Positions 45,318 to 55,828 of a stretch of 64,000 bases of DNA are shown here, one piece after another. The notes beneath the pieces are model-generated. The model searched no databases. It was not told the DNA's origin and was given only the letters and a program-made list of their open reading frames with translations. This DNA comes from Stemphylium vesicarium (lineage: Eukaryota; Ascomycota; Dothideomycetes; Pleosporales; Pleosporaceae), in the NCBI GenBank assembly GCA_004380135.1, contig QXCR01000026.1, positions 310,001 to 374,000 on the forward strand, in the 5' to 3' direction. A program made the position numbers and the translations under genes. How positions within the stretch are numbered: the first letter of the stretch is position 1; each line of letters opens with the position of its first letter.

Positions 45318-46405
45318 GCCGGCGGTGTTATCGGGGAAAGCGTGGGCCCGATGCTGTCTCTCAAGAGGCTAGCGAGCAAGTGATAGTCGCGTCCGAATGG
45401 CGGGGCTTCAGCTCTTAAAAGTGCCAGTGTAGGCGCGCTCTCGAGGATCGGTGCTCGCTCGGCCTGTTTGTCGCGTAGGCAGTCAGTCGACGTGGGGATT
45501 CCGCTGGTAGTGTTGGACGCGAACAGGGCTGTGTGGTACTTGGCAAGGGTCACACAAAATTAAAGAAGCGTCATATTGCCACAAGGAACAGGGAAGTCAA
45601 TACGGGGGCGAGAAGTGAAATGGTGAATGAAGGATGTCGATAGGTACAACATCGACTACAGGTGGTCGGGAATGGACGCCAATTGGGGGTTGCGGCTTCG
45701 CTCCTCAAACACGGGGTGAAGTGCGATTAGTTCGATATCACGTTTCAACTCAAGGTTGCTGACTTGCCCATTGAGCGCCGTAACAACCTTGCATGGACGT
45801 GATAAATGAGAAAACATGCCATTCTAGCTTCCCCGGGCGCTGAAACGCCGCACTAAGTGACTAGGTTTGCTTTGGAAAGACGAATCGTTGTCGCTAATTA
45901 ACAGCACGCGGGTAGATTAGATGAGGGCTGGGAGACGACAACAACATCAGCTGGAGGGACTAGAGGACAGGTGACGGTCCGTTTCAGCGCCACGCAGTAG
46001 AATACTAATCGGTTCGCATCACGCATTCCCTATACGAAGCAAGTCGCAGAGCCGCTGAAGATCATACACGTTATGCAGTCCCAAGACAGTCTACCAATGA
46101 GCGCAGACACGCCGATGCTGATCGCGGTACCTTGAGCTCGGGAAAGCTGTTCGCCGCAACCCTGGAGCTGGACCCACTGACGAGTCCCGGTGGCGGTGCA
46201 TGCAGAGCCCACGTGAGCTTCGGCGTGGCGCAGAAGGCTAGCTTCTTTCCACAGTGGCGCTTGAGTGGATCGTCGACTTCACCACTTTGGCAGCGTAGAT
46301 AGGTTTCCACCAACAGCCACGACACCTTGTTCCGTCTTTGCCGAACCACAGGAACAAGCTATACGGTTCATTTCTACCAACAGCCAAGCTCACAGACGAG
46401 TCAAA
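45318..46405. other. Divergent intergenic region between the Skt5-type gene and CBP4
   Basis: About 1.1 kb of promoter space. The plus-strand 275-codon frame at 44591-45418 overlaps the Skt5 gene and is its mirror. Frames at 46030-46349 on the minus strand show no motif. No RNA gene or repeat is seen. Confidence 0.45.
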
Positions 46406-46913
46406 ATGCCGTCCGCATCAACGTACATTAAGGCCATCTCAGGGTACGTCGACCGTGTGCCGCTATGAAGATTCCAAACCCTGACAATTCAAAGAGGCGC
46501 ATTCCTCTGCATAGGCGGACCGGCGCTTGTCTGGTATGTAACACCGACAGAGGAGGAAATCTTCGAGGTATTTGGACCTTCCCACGTGCATGTGCGAGCA
46601 GGTTCTGACTTCACGTGTAGAGATATAGCCCAGAACTCAAGAAGAAGGCTCTCGCAGGAAGGGAGCAAAGACAAAAAGATTTTGACGCATTCGTCGGCCA
46701 ATTGAAGGAGGCATCGCGTTCAGACAAGCCCAGTAAGGTCCTTTCTTGCTGTATTTGGTCAGAAATTTGCTAACAAAATCAGTCTGGACTGCGCAAAAGG
46801 AAATAGATGCGAAGAGGTCAGAGACGGAGCAGCAGATTCGCAGAAATGAGCGTGACGCATATGCTGCTGAGAGCCGGAGACGCCAGGCAGAGATTCGGGC
46901 GAGCGCCGAGTGA
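46406..46913 (+). CDS. CBP4: Cbp4, assembly factor for cytochrome b (complex III)
   Basis: Four short exons (46406-46443, 46495-46567, 46621-46732, 46783-46913) encode 117 residues. Cbp4 is a small inner-membrane mitochondrial protein that, with the Cbp3-Cbp6 complex, helps new cytochrome b enter the bc1 complex. The N-terminus MPSASTYIKAISG leads into one membrane helix (GAFLCIGGPALVWYV). The family-typical TPTEEEIF, RYSPELKKKAL and KPIWTAQKEID follow. The rest is a charged helix ending RRQAEIRASAE. Two of the junctions fall within these conserved segments and read through cleanly, which supports this model despite tiny exons. The bc1 subunit assignment rests on the TPTEEE and RYSPEL motifs recalled from yeast and Aspergillus Cbp4. 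Confidence 0.9.
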
Positions 46914-47237
46914 GCGAGCACGATTGGGATGACTTTTCTTTCGGTCTTGTATTTTTACCTGTATCACGAATCTACGCTTTGAAGCCGGCTATCAATCTTG
47001 GGTGCTGAAATGATTTGGGACTGTTGCTCGAAAGCATTCGAATTTGCTTGTTTGTTTGATTATGGTACAAATCCAACGGCTAGTCTGGCGATTCCAATTG
47101 CTAGATATTGCCTCTTCTGTACAGGCGTCGGTTGTCTGCACATGTGATATGGCGTGAGGTCTGCGCGAAACTTGGAACGCGCACCCCAAGCCCAACATTG
47201 CACACCCGCCCCACCGCGAGCGTCGGAGCAATATCCA
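46914..47237. other. Intergenic region between CBP4 and RAD1/XPF
   Basis: A 324-base spacer holding the CBP4 3' flank and RAD1 promoter. No other feature is seen. Confidence 0.45.
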
Positions 47238-50135
47238 ATGCCCAGCGATGCGCAAGCCCCCGTGAAGCTCTCGTTGCCTCTCGTACGATCCTATCTCGAC
47301 TCTTGGTAACCTCTGCTAATGACATCATAGGAGTTCCAGCAAGACATCTTCAACGAACTCCGCGGGGAAGATGAGCTCGTCCTCCTCGCGCGCGGCCTCG
47401 GCCTTTTGCGCATAGTCACAAACCTCCTCCACTCGTACGATGCCGCCGGAAACAATCTTATACTGCTCGTCGGAGCCGATGATCGCGAGAATGTGTGGAT
47501 TGGCGAGGCGCTGGCCGAACATGCGGCAGTCAGCAATGCGCCCAAATGTCGCGGGCTGAGTCTGGTCAATACAGACCTCATGAGCGTCGGAACACGTGAG
47601 AAGATGTATGCGCAGGGTGGCATATTCAGTATCACGTCGCGCATCTTGATTGTCGACTTCTTGTCAGGGCTACTGAACCCAGAGACGGTGACGGGCGTGG
47701 TAGTGCTGCATGCCGAAAGAGTCGTGGCAACATCGCTGGAAGCCTTCATCTTGAGGATATACCGGCAGAAGAACAAGGCAGGATTTCTGAAGGCGTTCTC
47801 AGATACGCCAGAGCCCTTCACAACTGGATTCGCGCCGCTCACCAACATGATGAAGAATCTCTTCTTGACGAAACCAGCGTTATACCCGAGATTTCACGTC
47901 GCTGTCGCGAACTCACTGGAAGGACGCAAGAAGGCCGAGGTCATTGAGCTGGAAGTGCCCATGACGGAAGCGATGCAGGATATACAGAACGCCGTGTTGG
48001 CGTGCGTGGAAGCCAGCATCAGTGAGCTCAAGAAAGCCAATCCAGGCCTAGAGGTTGAGGACTGGACAGTGGATAGCGCATTGCACAAGAACTTCGATCA
48101 GATCATCCGGCGGCAGCTGGATCCGGTTTGGCATCGAACGACGTTCAAGACGCGACAGGTTGTCCGGGATTTGTCGCTTTTGCGAACCATTCTTCATGCG
48201 CTCCTTACCTATGATGCCGTGAACTTCAACAAGTACCTTGATACTGTCTTGGCAGCCTCCCAGCCACCTCCAGGATCTACGCGACAGAATCAGTCACCAT
48301 GGCTTTTCTTAGATGCCGCCGATACCATCTTCACGACGGCTAAACGGCGAGTGTATACCGGCAAGGTTTCAAACGCTGAGCTAGCAAATGCCTCAAATGC
48401 TGTACCGGAGTCATTACAACCTGTTCTGGAAGAATTTCCCAAGTGGACACAACTGGCGGAAATTCTCCAAGAGATTGAGCAAGATGCTTACTTCAACCCC
48501 ACACCGCAGGACTCCTCCAACGGTTCCATACTCATCATGTGCGGCGACCAGGGCACTGCTGCGCAGCTAAGAGAGTATCTTCAAACCATGTATGTCAAGC
48601 CAGAGGGTGTAGCAGACGAGGACGAAGACGAATATGAACCATCGGCCAAGTTCATGATGAGACGCAAGCTGCGCAACTACCTCACCTGGAAACGCGACTT
48701 CAGCAAAGTCAGCGCTGCTTTGTTTTCAGAAAACCAAAAGGCGATCAACACCAGCACAGACAAGAACGTTCAAAGCGGTATGCGTCAAACATCTGGTAAA
48801 CCTCCACCCAACAAGCGACGTCGCGTCAGAGGTGGCGGCAATGCAGCAGCTGGCCCTTCACGATCAGATAATGGAGCCATCCGCACAGCAGGAGATCGCG
48901 ACTCTCACATAGCAAGCCTCATGGCCGAGCTAGAACCCACGGAAATCGAGGCAGCGCAAAAACCCGGTGAAGTAGGATACGATCCTCTCGACAACATGGA
49001 AAGCTACTACGAGCTCTTCGACATGAACTCCTTGATCATCATACACCCCTACGCGGGCGACCTGGACGAGCACATCCTCGACGAGACGAAGCCAAGATAC
49101 GTCATCATGTACGAGCCAGACGCAGCCTTCATTCGTCGCATCGAAGTATACCGATCCTCACACACCGACCGGACCGTCAAAGTATTCTTCATGTACTACG
49201 GGGGCAGCGTAGAAGAGCAACGCTATCTCTCCGCCGTACGTCGTGAAAAAGACGCCTTCACCCGTCTCATCAAAGAACGCGCAAATATGGCCTTCACGCA
49301 AAACCCCAGCGCCAACCTCGCGCCCGAAGAATCCTTCCTCCGTACAATCAACACCAGGATAGCAGGCGGAGGGCGTCTAGCCGCGACAACAGAGCCTCCA
49401 CGCGTCGTCGTTGACGTCCGAGAATTCCGCTCTTCCCTTCCATCTCTGCTGCACGGCCGCTCTATCGTAATCGTGCCCTGCATGTTGACCGTCGGCGACT
49501 ACGTGATCACGCCACAGATCTGCATCGAGCGAAAGTCCATTCGCGATCTCATCCAATCCTTCTCCAACGGCCGGCTGTTCAATCAAGTCGAGTCCATGAT
49601 GGAGCACTACAAGCACCCAATGCTGCTCATTGAGTTCGACCAAAACAAGTCTTTTACTCTCGAACCTTTTACCGATTTCTCCGCTGGAGGTGGTGGGAGT
49701 AATGCGCCGAGTGGCCTTGCTTCCACGGCCCCGGATCTCCAGGGGAAACTCGTCATGCTTACTCTGGCTTTCCCGCGTTTGCGCATCATTTGGAGTTCCT
49801 CGCCGTATCAGACTGCGGAAATCTTCTCCGAGTTGAAGAAACAGCAGGACGAACCGGATCCGTTGCGCGCGGTGCAGATTGGCCTCGATCCGAATCAGAG
49901 CGGTGACGAGATGCGCAGTTTCAATCAGACGAGTCAGGATATGTTGAGGGCGCTGCCTGGGGTGAATGAGAATGCCGTTATGACGTTGATGCTGAAGAGT
50001 GAGAGTATATTGGAAGTAGCGAATATGAGCGAGAGGGAGATTTGTTGGTTGGTTGGGACGGATGTGGGAAGGAGGATACATAGGTTTTTGAACCGCAGTG
50101 TATATGAAGATGTGCAGTTGCAGGTCTTTAGTTAG
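47238..50135 (+). CDS. RAD1: Rad1/XPF, structure-specific DNA repair endonuclease subunit
   Basis: Two exons (47238-47282 and 47331-50135) encode 949 residues. With Rad10/ERCC1 it cuts 5' of lesions in nucleotide excision repair and trims flaps in recombination. A 15-residue first exon, MPSDAQAPVKLSLPL, joins EFQQDIFNELRGEDELVLLARGL. Without it the conserved start LPLxxQQxIF is lost. The N-terminal two thirds is the degenerate helicase-like region (NNLILLVGADDRE, SRILIVDFLSG). The nuclease motif IERKSIRDLI is at about residues 747-756, with VVDVREFRSSLPSLL before it and SFSNGRLFNQ after. The C-terminal tandem helix-hairpin-helix (LPGVNENAVMTLM) would bind Rad10. A basic nuclear-signal-like patch (NKRRRVRGGG) lies mid-protein. 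It converges on eIF1A. Confidence 0.95.
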
Positions 50136-50404
50136 CTGGGAAATCGAGCTGAAGTTGCAAAGGATGAAGATTATGTATGCATTGTTTCCTCTTCAAAAAA
50201 AAAGCGTTGACTGGAGCTATGAACTCAGCCAAAGAACATATCGTCACCGACTGAAGGACGAGACTCCAGTCCTTCTGCAGTCGAAAAGCCTCATCCGCCC
50301 GCTCGCAAGAAGCAGCATTTGAGCAGCCCGACCCTCACCACGCAAATCAGCCGCGAAAAGCGAAGAGCCGAGACAGCATGGCGGACCTCTTCCCTCTCCC
50401 TCGT

Positions 50405-51150
50405 TTAAATGTCGTCAATGTCAATCTCCTTCTTGCCTCCCTCGGCCTCGTCCGAGTCGCTGTCGTCGCGGTCCTCGTCGAATTCGAAGCCGATGCCCTC
50501 GTCGCCCTGGTCGCCGTATGTATCCGTCTCGTTGATCTTTGCGTTTTCGGGGAGTTCGCCGTAGGCTTTTAATGAACGGGCTTCGTCGGCTGTGGAGTTA
50601 TTAGCAGTGAAATCGCCTTAGTACAGCGCCCACAGCGCCATGTGAATAGAGACTCGACGTACCAGAGTACTTCATGATGACATCACCCTTCTCGTCCTGG
50701 TAGTCGCGCAACGACAGGAGAATGATATCTCCCTGGTTGATCCACACCTTCTTCCTCAGCTTGCCGCGGATATGGGCAAGGCGGCGGGCACCATCAAAGC
50801 ACTGAGCTTCCAGGCGACCGTTTCCGAGCATCTTGACGACTTGGGCGTATTCTTGGCCTTCCTCCTTGAAGACAAGTTCGCGCTTCTCATTGTCGTTCTC
50901 GTTCTTACCCCTACGTCGGTTTTTACCTCCCTAGTGGTGCGTTAGATTTTTGCATCCTCTTCTTTTAATTTCTTTGCGTGAGAGGAAAATGTAAAAGGGC
51001 TTGCGCTTTGGCCCTCATGACGGTGACCAGGTGAAGCTTGCGGCGTCATTCGCGTGATGTGCGATGTAGCGGGGCCACATTTTGCCCCTCCAAAAAGAGT
51101 CAGGCAGGGAAAAAGAGAAAGCGACGTACCTTTCCCTTGTTCTTCGGCAT
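50405..51150 (-). CDS. TIF11: Translation initiation factor eIF1A
   Basis: Three exons (51130-51150, 50663-50930, 50405-50589) encode 157 residues. eIF1A binds the A site of the 40S subunit and promotes scanning and start-codon choice. The first exon holds only MPKNKGK, then GGKNRRRGKNEND gives the basic N-terminal tail. The OB fold follows with ELVFKEEGQEYAQV, MLGNGRLEAQCFDG and RGKLRKKVWINQGDI. The acidic C-terminal tail ends GGKKEIDIDDI, the eIF5B-binding end seen across eukaryotes. The second splice forms KYSADEARSLKAYGELPE, a known family segment. Length is standard. It diverges from the gene at 51393 with about 240 bases between the starts and converges on RAD1. Confidence 0.97.
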
Positions 51151-51392
51151 ATTGGCTGTCGAAGTGGTGTTTTGTTGGTGTGGTTTGTAAGTGGGGAGTT
51201 TGGGCTGGAGAGAAAGGCGCAGTGGGCGCAAGTTCTTATGTAGTGGCGGGCCCCGTTGTTTGCAGCAGCACCCACGGCCTCTGTGTGGATTCGACACAGT
51301 CACTGTGGGAGCCTTACCATGTCACACTGCGCTAAAGACCCCACGCCAACCTTGGTTCGGCCTAGTCGGTCGCTCACCCGAGAACCTTGGAA

Positions 51393-52100
51393 ATGTCGTC
51401 GCTTTCTTTTGGTGAGTATATTTCTCACCCATCCCCACCAGGAATATCGTCTCAACGTCACCGTGCATGGTATCTGGTTGAATGTGACCACAAAAGAGTC
51501 ATGAAGAGCGTCTTCTCCCTCATCGCCAAACAGCAGCCGAAAACGTTCAAAGTAAGCTATGCGCCAGACTACAAGAATTTCATCGTCAATCACGTCTTGA
51601 TCGACCCCTCGCATCCTCTGCACGAGACGCAGAAGCGCAGACAAGCGGAGCGCAAGAAAGAAGGTCTATGGTGGCACGCAACTACCGGAGTCGACCTGAA
51701 TAAATCCAGCTGTGTGCGCGCATGGGCCAGGCGACGTCTGCGCAACGCCATCAAAGATGAACTGAGAGAGCGCGGCTATGATGAGAATGGCATGTTTGTG
51801 GATCTCAAATCGGTGCAAGGAAGACCGGATTTGATGAGATTGCTCCAGGCGGGCCAAACGTTGAACTTGAGTGGCAGTTTGAGATTGCACGTTCAGCCGC
51901 CTTTGATTCCTGCAAAGTACGCTGATGTGCGCGCAGAGACAGGGCACGTTATTGAGGCCATGGTGATGGCTAAGAACGGTGCGGGAGATTTTGGTTCCAT
52001 TAGGCAGACAAAGAGGCGTCCGGATTTTACTTCTCCTAGAGATGCGCAACGGCCGCCTCCGAAGAAGAGATCACAGCACGTGAAGCAGCGCGTAGCGTGA
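51393..52100 (+). CDS. Basic protein of unknown function
   Basis: A single exon of 236 codons from the ATG at 51393. The protein is rich in Lys, Arg and His. It contains RHRAWYLVECDHKRVMKSVF, KVSYAPDYKNFIVNHVLID and the highly charged helix SCVRAWARRRLRNAIKDELRERG. The C-terminus is basic (TKRRPDFTSPRD, PPPKKRSQHVKQRVA). No catalytic signature or targeting peptide is visible. The basic charge suggests RNA or ribosome association, but I do not recognise the family and assign no function. Consistent composition over the whole length and a tight divergent arrangement with eIF1A support a real gene. An apparent 30-base GTGAGT...CCAG intron near the start was rejected as too short. Confidence 0.75.
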   Translation: MSSLSFGEYISHPSPPGISSQRHRAWYLVECDHKRVMKSVFSLIAKQQPKTFKVSYAPDYKNFIVNHVLIDPSHPLHETQKRRQAERKKEGLWWHATTGVDLNKSSCVRAWARRRLRNAIKDELRERGYDENGMFVDLKSVQGRPDLMRLLQAGQTLNLSGSLRLHVQPPLIPAKYADVRAETGHVIEAMVMAKNGAGDFGSIRQTKRRPDFTSPRDAQRPPPKKRSQHVKQRVA

Positions 52101-52634
52101 TTGTAGATTGCAGTCAGATGGCCATTGCTGCAAAGCTCAGACGAGACACTTTGGTTGTAAGATATCTCGAGAAGAAAGTGCAGCCTATTCCATGGTTAGC
52201 TTCGAGTCTGCGCACCTGAAACGCGAGCATGTCCAGCGTTGGTGTGCGGTGCTGGGGAGCTGGAAGCACAGCTAAACAGAACACGACGACACGAATACTG
52301 TGTCGACTGCCACCATGTTTACCATACGTCATGCCATATGGTATGATGTTCTAGCCTGCGCATCCAGTAATGAGCAGGCTGGAGAAAATGAAATATGGGG
52401 ACGAACAGTCGACAACCAAATGGCTGGGATAGATCACAATACAAGCGCGAATATGTGACTGGTGCTTGCCTCGAGTAGAGCGATTTACACCGAGAATGAG
52501 CGAATCTGATGCACATGACCTAAAAGGCAGTGTCTCAATCTCAAAGCTTGCATTCGCTCATGGGTATCTCAGTATATCTATTAGGCCACGCACATCTGCG
52601 CTGCTACGCTTTCAATCAAACCGTAGACGCGAAT
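52101..52634. other. Convergent intergenic region
   Basis: About 530 bases between two converging genes. No gene, RNA or repeat is seen. Confidence 0.45.
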
Positions 52635-53667
52635 TCAAGAGCTACCGAATGTTCCCTTCGCCTTCACACACAAGTTCCCCTGTACACTCTCTAACGTGCC
52701 AATAATTTCCTCTCTTGGTGCCTCTGCCTTCTTTGTGAGATCCTTCTTGGAAGAAAGCCATCCCAACCAACTCTTTGTAGGCTCAGCCTCCGGCTCAGGC
52801 GGCGGTTCTGATTGCGGTAGATTAGGTTTCGAAAAAGCAGCGCGAAGTATGTAGAAGTCGAGGCTGTGAGTGGGTTTCGCGTAGGTCAACGAGAGGGAAT
52901 CAGGGCGGTGGACAGGTTCTAGAAACTGGGGTTAGCACATACAGGTTTCAATCGCGCGACGCAACTGTAATATGAGATGGAGAAAATGCCTTCATAAACT
53001 TACCAACAAGTCCATCCGGCCCCTTAACCATCCTCGCAAAGACCTCTTCAAACACCGTCGCTATAGCCCCTCCATGCGCAACACCAGGCCACCCGCTCAA
53101 ACCCCCACCAATCCACACCACAGCCACCATCTCCCTCGTCTCGGCATTCCAAAAAGCTCTCTGCACACCTAATCCTCTCGTCCCGCTCATAACCCCTAGT
53201 ATCCCCCTCTTCCCCTCATTCTCCCTCCCAAAATCAAAATCCAGTTCCAACCAGCCCTTGTACGCAGAGATCTTGCGACTCCCCGAAGCAGGCGCCGACG
53301 TCAAGCCGGGTCCTGACCGCAGAGCTGTGTCGGTGTGTAGGTTGTATGACTGAGAGCGAAGTGACTGCACAATTTCAAGAGCGTCGATGTCGCGACCGAG
53401 GGATTCTAGTATTATGTCGTCGTCCCGCGTGCCGGGCTCAGGCAAGCCGAGGGGACCTGCGAAATGGCGGGCACCCAGGCCGGTTGTTATTCCTAGGGCG
53501 AGGATACTCGCGTACCAGAGCCATGACCAGCGCATACGGGATTGGAGGGGGGATTCGAGGACTGGGACATTGTGTGAGGGGCGGAGGGGTTGGCGCGCGC
53601 TTTTACAGGGTACGGTGAAGGGATTGCGGTTGAGGAGCATGCGCGCTCGAGTTAGTCGAGCGTTCAT
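52635..53667 (-). CDS. Membrane-anchored acyl-CoA thioesterase-like protein (hotdog fold, PaaI/THEM type)
   Basis: Two exons (53004-53667 and 52635-52918) encode 315 residues. Hotdog thioesterases release free acids from acyl-CoA. The Arg-rich N-terminus (MNARLTRARMLLNRNPF) with no early acidic residue looks like a mitochondrial presequence. A membrane helix lies at about residues 48-65 (SWLWYASILALGITTGLG). The 4HBT-type motif is VWIGGGLSGWPGVAHGGAIATVFEE; HGGA and the nearby acidic pair match PaaI- and THEM4-like thioesterases. The second exon brings LTYAKPTHSLDFYILRAAF, the last beta strands of a hotdog domain, then an added Pro/Glu-rich and KKDLTKKAEAPREE segment. Substrate is unknown. 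Mitochondrial placement is inferred from the N-terminus. Confidence 0.8.
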
Positions 53668-54034
53668 GGCTGCGGAGACGGCAATGGGGGGTTTGGTGGC
53701 TTCAATGTTATCTTGGATTGGAGGCAGGGATCAGTTCACCGAGGCTTGAAGTTAGTGGCTTGGCCTTGGTGGGTACCTTGACTTTGGACATTTGAAGTCC
53801 ATCGCTCACCAAATTTACGAAGATCGCTTCAAGCCCAACTGGAGACTCTGGATGATGGAAAACTGGACTATGACGGCACCGTTTCGCATTTTCTTCAATG
53901 TTCATTGTATCCTCAAACTTATGGTTTCTACGTGAAAGAGTACGCGGCAGAAGCGTCAGGCCAGATTCATAGTCATGTGGGAAATCAACGATATGCCTAT
54001 CTCCTCTTCATCTCCAAGCAATACGGATACCTTG
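53668..54034. other. Intergenic region
   Basis: About 370 bases between the thioesterase start and the GFA gene end, both on the minus strand. No gene is seen; the frame at 53708-53905 has no recognisable motif. Confidence 0.4.
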
Positions 54035-54541
54035 TCATTGCTCAGTACCGTCTGCCCTTCCTGGATGTGGATCTTCAACATGCACAACATCCAACTCTTC
54101 CATTTTAACACCATGAAACATGCGGACCTAGACATATTAGCAAAATTCCCTCTACACCAATTTAGCAGCCACAACACATACATTTACGCCCAGCAGATCC
54201 GGTGGAGCTTCTCCAAACAGCTCCATCCTAGGGTCGAACCACACAGCGCTCCCACACCTCGCGCAAAACATATGCAGACTGCGCTTGATACCGAAGGAAT
54301 AGTCTCTCAACATGTCTTCACCGCTCTTCATGTGTAGCTGCGACCGTTCGGGATACACCAGCAAGTAGGCGTTGCGAGTGCAGATGCTGCAGTTGCACGA
54401 TACGACCTTCCACTGGGGCAGCGGCGGGGAGAGAAGAACCGAGTACTGTACGATACCACAGTGACAACTCGCTGCGTAGGTTTGACAGTTGCTTGGATCA
54501 AACGACGGCAGCGGTGGTTTGGTACGTGGTGAGTCGGTCAT
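54035..54541 (-). CDS. GFA/CENP-V-fold zinc protein (glutathione-dependent formaldehyde-activating type)
   Basis: Two exons (54182-54541 and 54035-54127) encode 150 residues. The family fold binds two zinc ions and includes enzymes that add glutathione to formaldehyde, but most fungal members are unstudied. Zinc ligand groups are visible: Cys26-His-Cys28 (SCHCGIVQY), Cys49-Asn-Cys51 with Cys54 (SCNCSICTRNAY) and Cys93/Cys96 (FCARCGSAVW). The splice forms GVNVRMFHGV, which matches the usual NVR(L/M) turn late in the fold. Length is standard. It has no targeting signal. Catalysis of the formaldehyde reaction is not established for this subgroup, so only the fold is assigned with confidence. Confidence 0.85.
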
Positions 54542-55120
54542 GATGAAGGGTTTCGGTGATGCAAAGGTGGGGCTGAGAAGGGTAGTGGGGAATGTAGCTA
54601 TCGAGTCTTTTTGCTCGAGTGAGGCGTTATGCTACATATACTGACTTTGATATAGGTACGAGAGTAGAGACAGCGCGAGAAGTCCCGTTACTAGATGCAA
54701 GCTATCGACTAGGTCGTCTGCGATTGGCAGTGAGGTGGTAGCCTTGGTTGTAAGAAGTCTCCGTTTCCGGTATCCGGCGAGGTAAATGTCTCCGACGCCG
54801 TCGGGGAAGTAGTGAGGTTGTATCAAGAGGTCATTGAGATTGAACCCCTCATTGTACAACTGCGGAGTGTAGACCCGCGTCATCCTTCAGACTTTTGAAC
54901 CGCAGTAGCTACAGCCGTACTCACCGGACCTCGCTTGACTACTGTTCAATCGTCAGGGGGACTAAAAAGCACCTTTCCCACCTACTTGGTAGCAAGAGCG
55001 TAACAAGAACAGGTAGTGTATTTCCCACCAAGATATAAAAAGATGAAAAAGGACATGCGAATGTGCTCCTTCTCACCCCAAAAGATCAAGAACACACCTC
55101 AACATGCTCCAGAATCAACA
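54542..55120. other. Intergenic region
   Basis: No firm gene. A minus-strand frame of 83 codons at 54632-54883 has a hydrophobic C-terminus (LVTGLLALSLLSYLYQ) but no family resemblance or obvious context, so I leave it out as a gene. Confidence 0.35.
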
Positions 55121-55382
55121 TCATGAACCCTCAAGCCTTACCTCAACCCCACCCTCCAACCTATCCGCACCCAGCTCCACTAGCTTAACATCGTGTGTAA
55201 CCCCCGACCCGCACCTACCACAAAGTAGAAAAAAGTGCGAGTCAGAGACCTCCTTCGTGCCACGAGATCGTTTGTAAGACCCTTGCCCAGGATCGCTGGG
55301 AAGAAATGAGGCGAAGAAAAAAAGAGGGTGGGCTGACCGACTGACCGACAGACGGGTTTCGTGACCGAAAGCGGTGGAACAT
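55121..55382 (-). CDS. Possible small CxxC protein, 67 residues
   Basis: Exon 1 (55354-55382, MFHRFRSRNP) and exon 2 (55121-55295) join through an intron with GTCTGT...CCCAG ends; total length is divisible by three. The second exon reads DPGQGSYKRSRGTKE, then HFFLLCGRCGSGVTHDVKL and a Glu/Gly-rich end. The CxxC (Cys35, Cys38) and the strand-like HDVKLVELG suggest half of a zinc ribbon, which could complete a site by dimerising. Other GT donors in the same stretch give different phases and end early, so the join is uncertain. The second exon is more convincing than the first. I do not recognise the protein. It lies next to the acyltransferase pseudogene. Confidence 0.42.
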
Positions 55383-55828
55383 GCGTCTTTCCTGTTGCTG
55401 TTGCTGGCTTTTTGGGGAAGCGCCCAAGCGCTGGTGGTACAAAGGGAGATTGGGCGAGGCGGCAGTACGAGATATATGAGGGGTGGTGGGACGAGATCGC
55501 GGGCTTTGGTGCGAGGATGAAGTGGCGCGGGTGAGAAGGGAGGGCGGCTTGGGAGATGGCTTGGGCTTGTGTGAGGGTACGGGCCGTGGAGTCCGATTCG
55601 TATGCCGCAGCGGAGGAGACACTATGCTGGGATCGTTAGCGGTGTGGGTTTGGATCCGTTGGGTTGGGTTAGTTTGGGTAGGACGGGGAAGGGTGTAGTG
55701 GGATGGGGTCCCTTGTGTTGTCTTTGGGTAGGTGGAGGTTGACCCGTTTTGGGATGTGAGGTATAGTCTTTGAAGAAGTGGAAGATAGGCAGATGTGATA
55801 GAGAAGACTTTTCACAAGAGTCGATGTA
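55383..55828. other. Intergenic region
   Basis: Minus-strand sequence here is an open, Pro/Thr/Ser-rich frame lacking an ATG (it continues the frame at 55242-55622) and may be the 5' leader of the small CxxC gene. Nothing else is seen. Confidence 0.35.

Noticed and set aside
44591..45418. Plus-strand 275-codon frame opposite the Skt5-type gene
   Set aside because: Arises from the Gln/Pro-rich repeats on the other strand; splice evidence supports the minus gene.
51412..51441. Possible intron (GTGAGT...CCAG) near the start of the basic protein gene
   Set aside because: About 30 bases is too short for a fungal intron, and the frame is open without removing it.
54632..54883. Minus-strand 83-codon frame with a hydrophobic end
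   Set aside because: No homology recalled and its length is common by chance.
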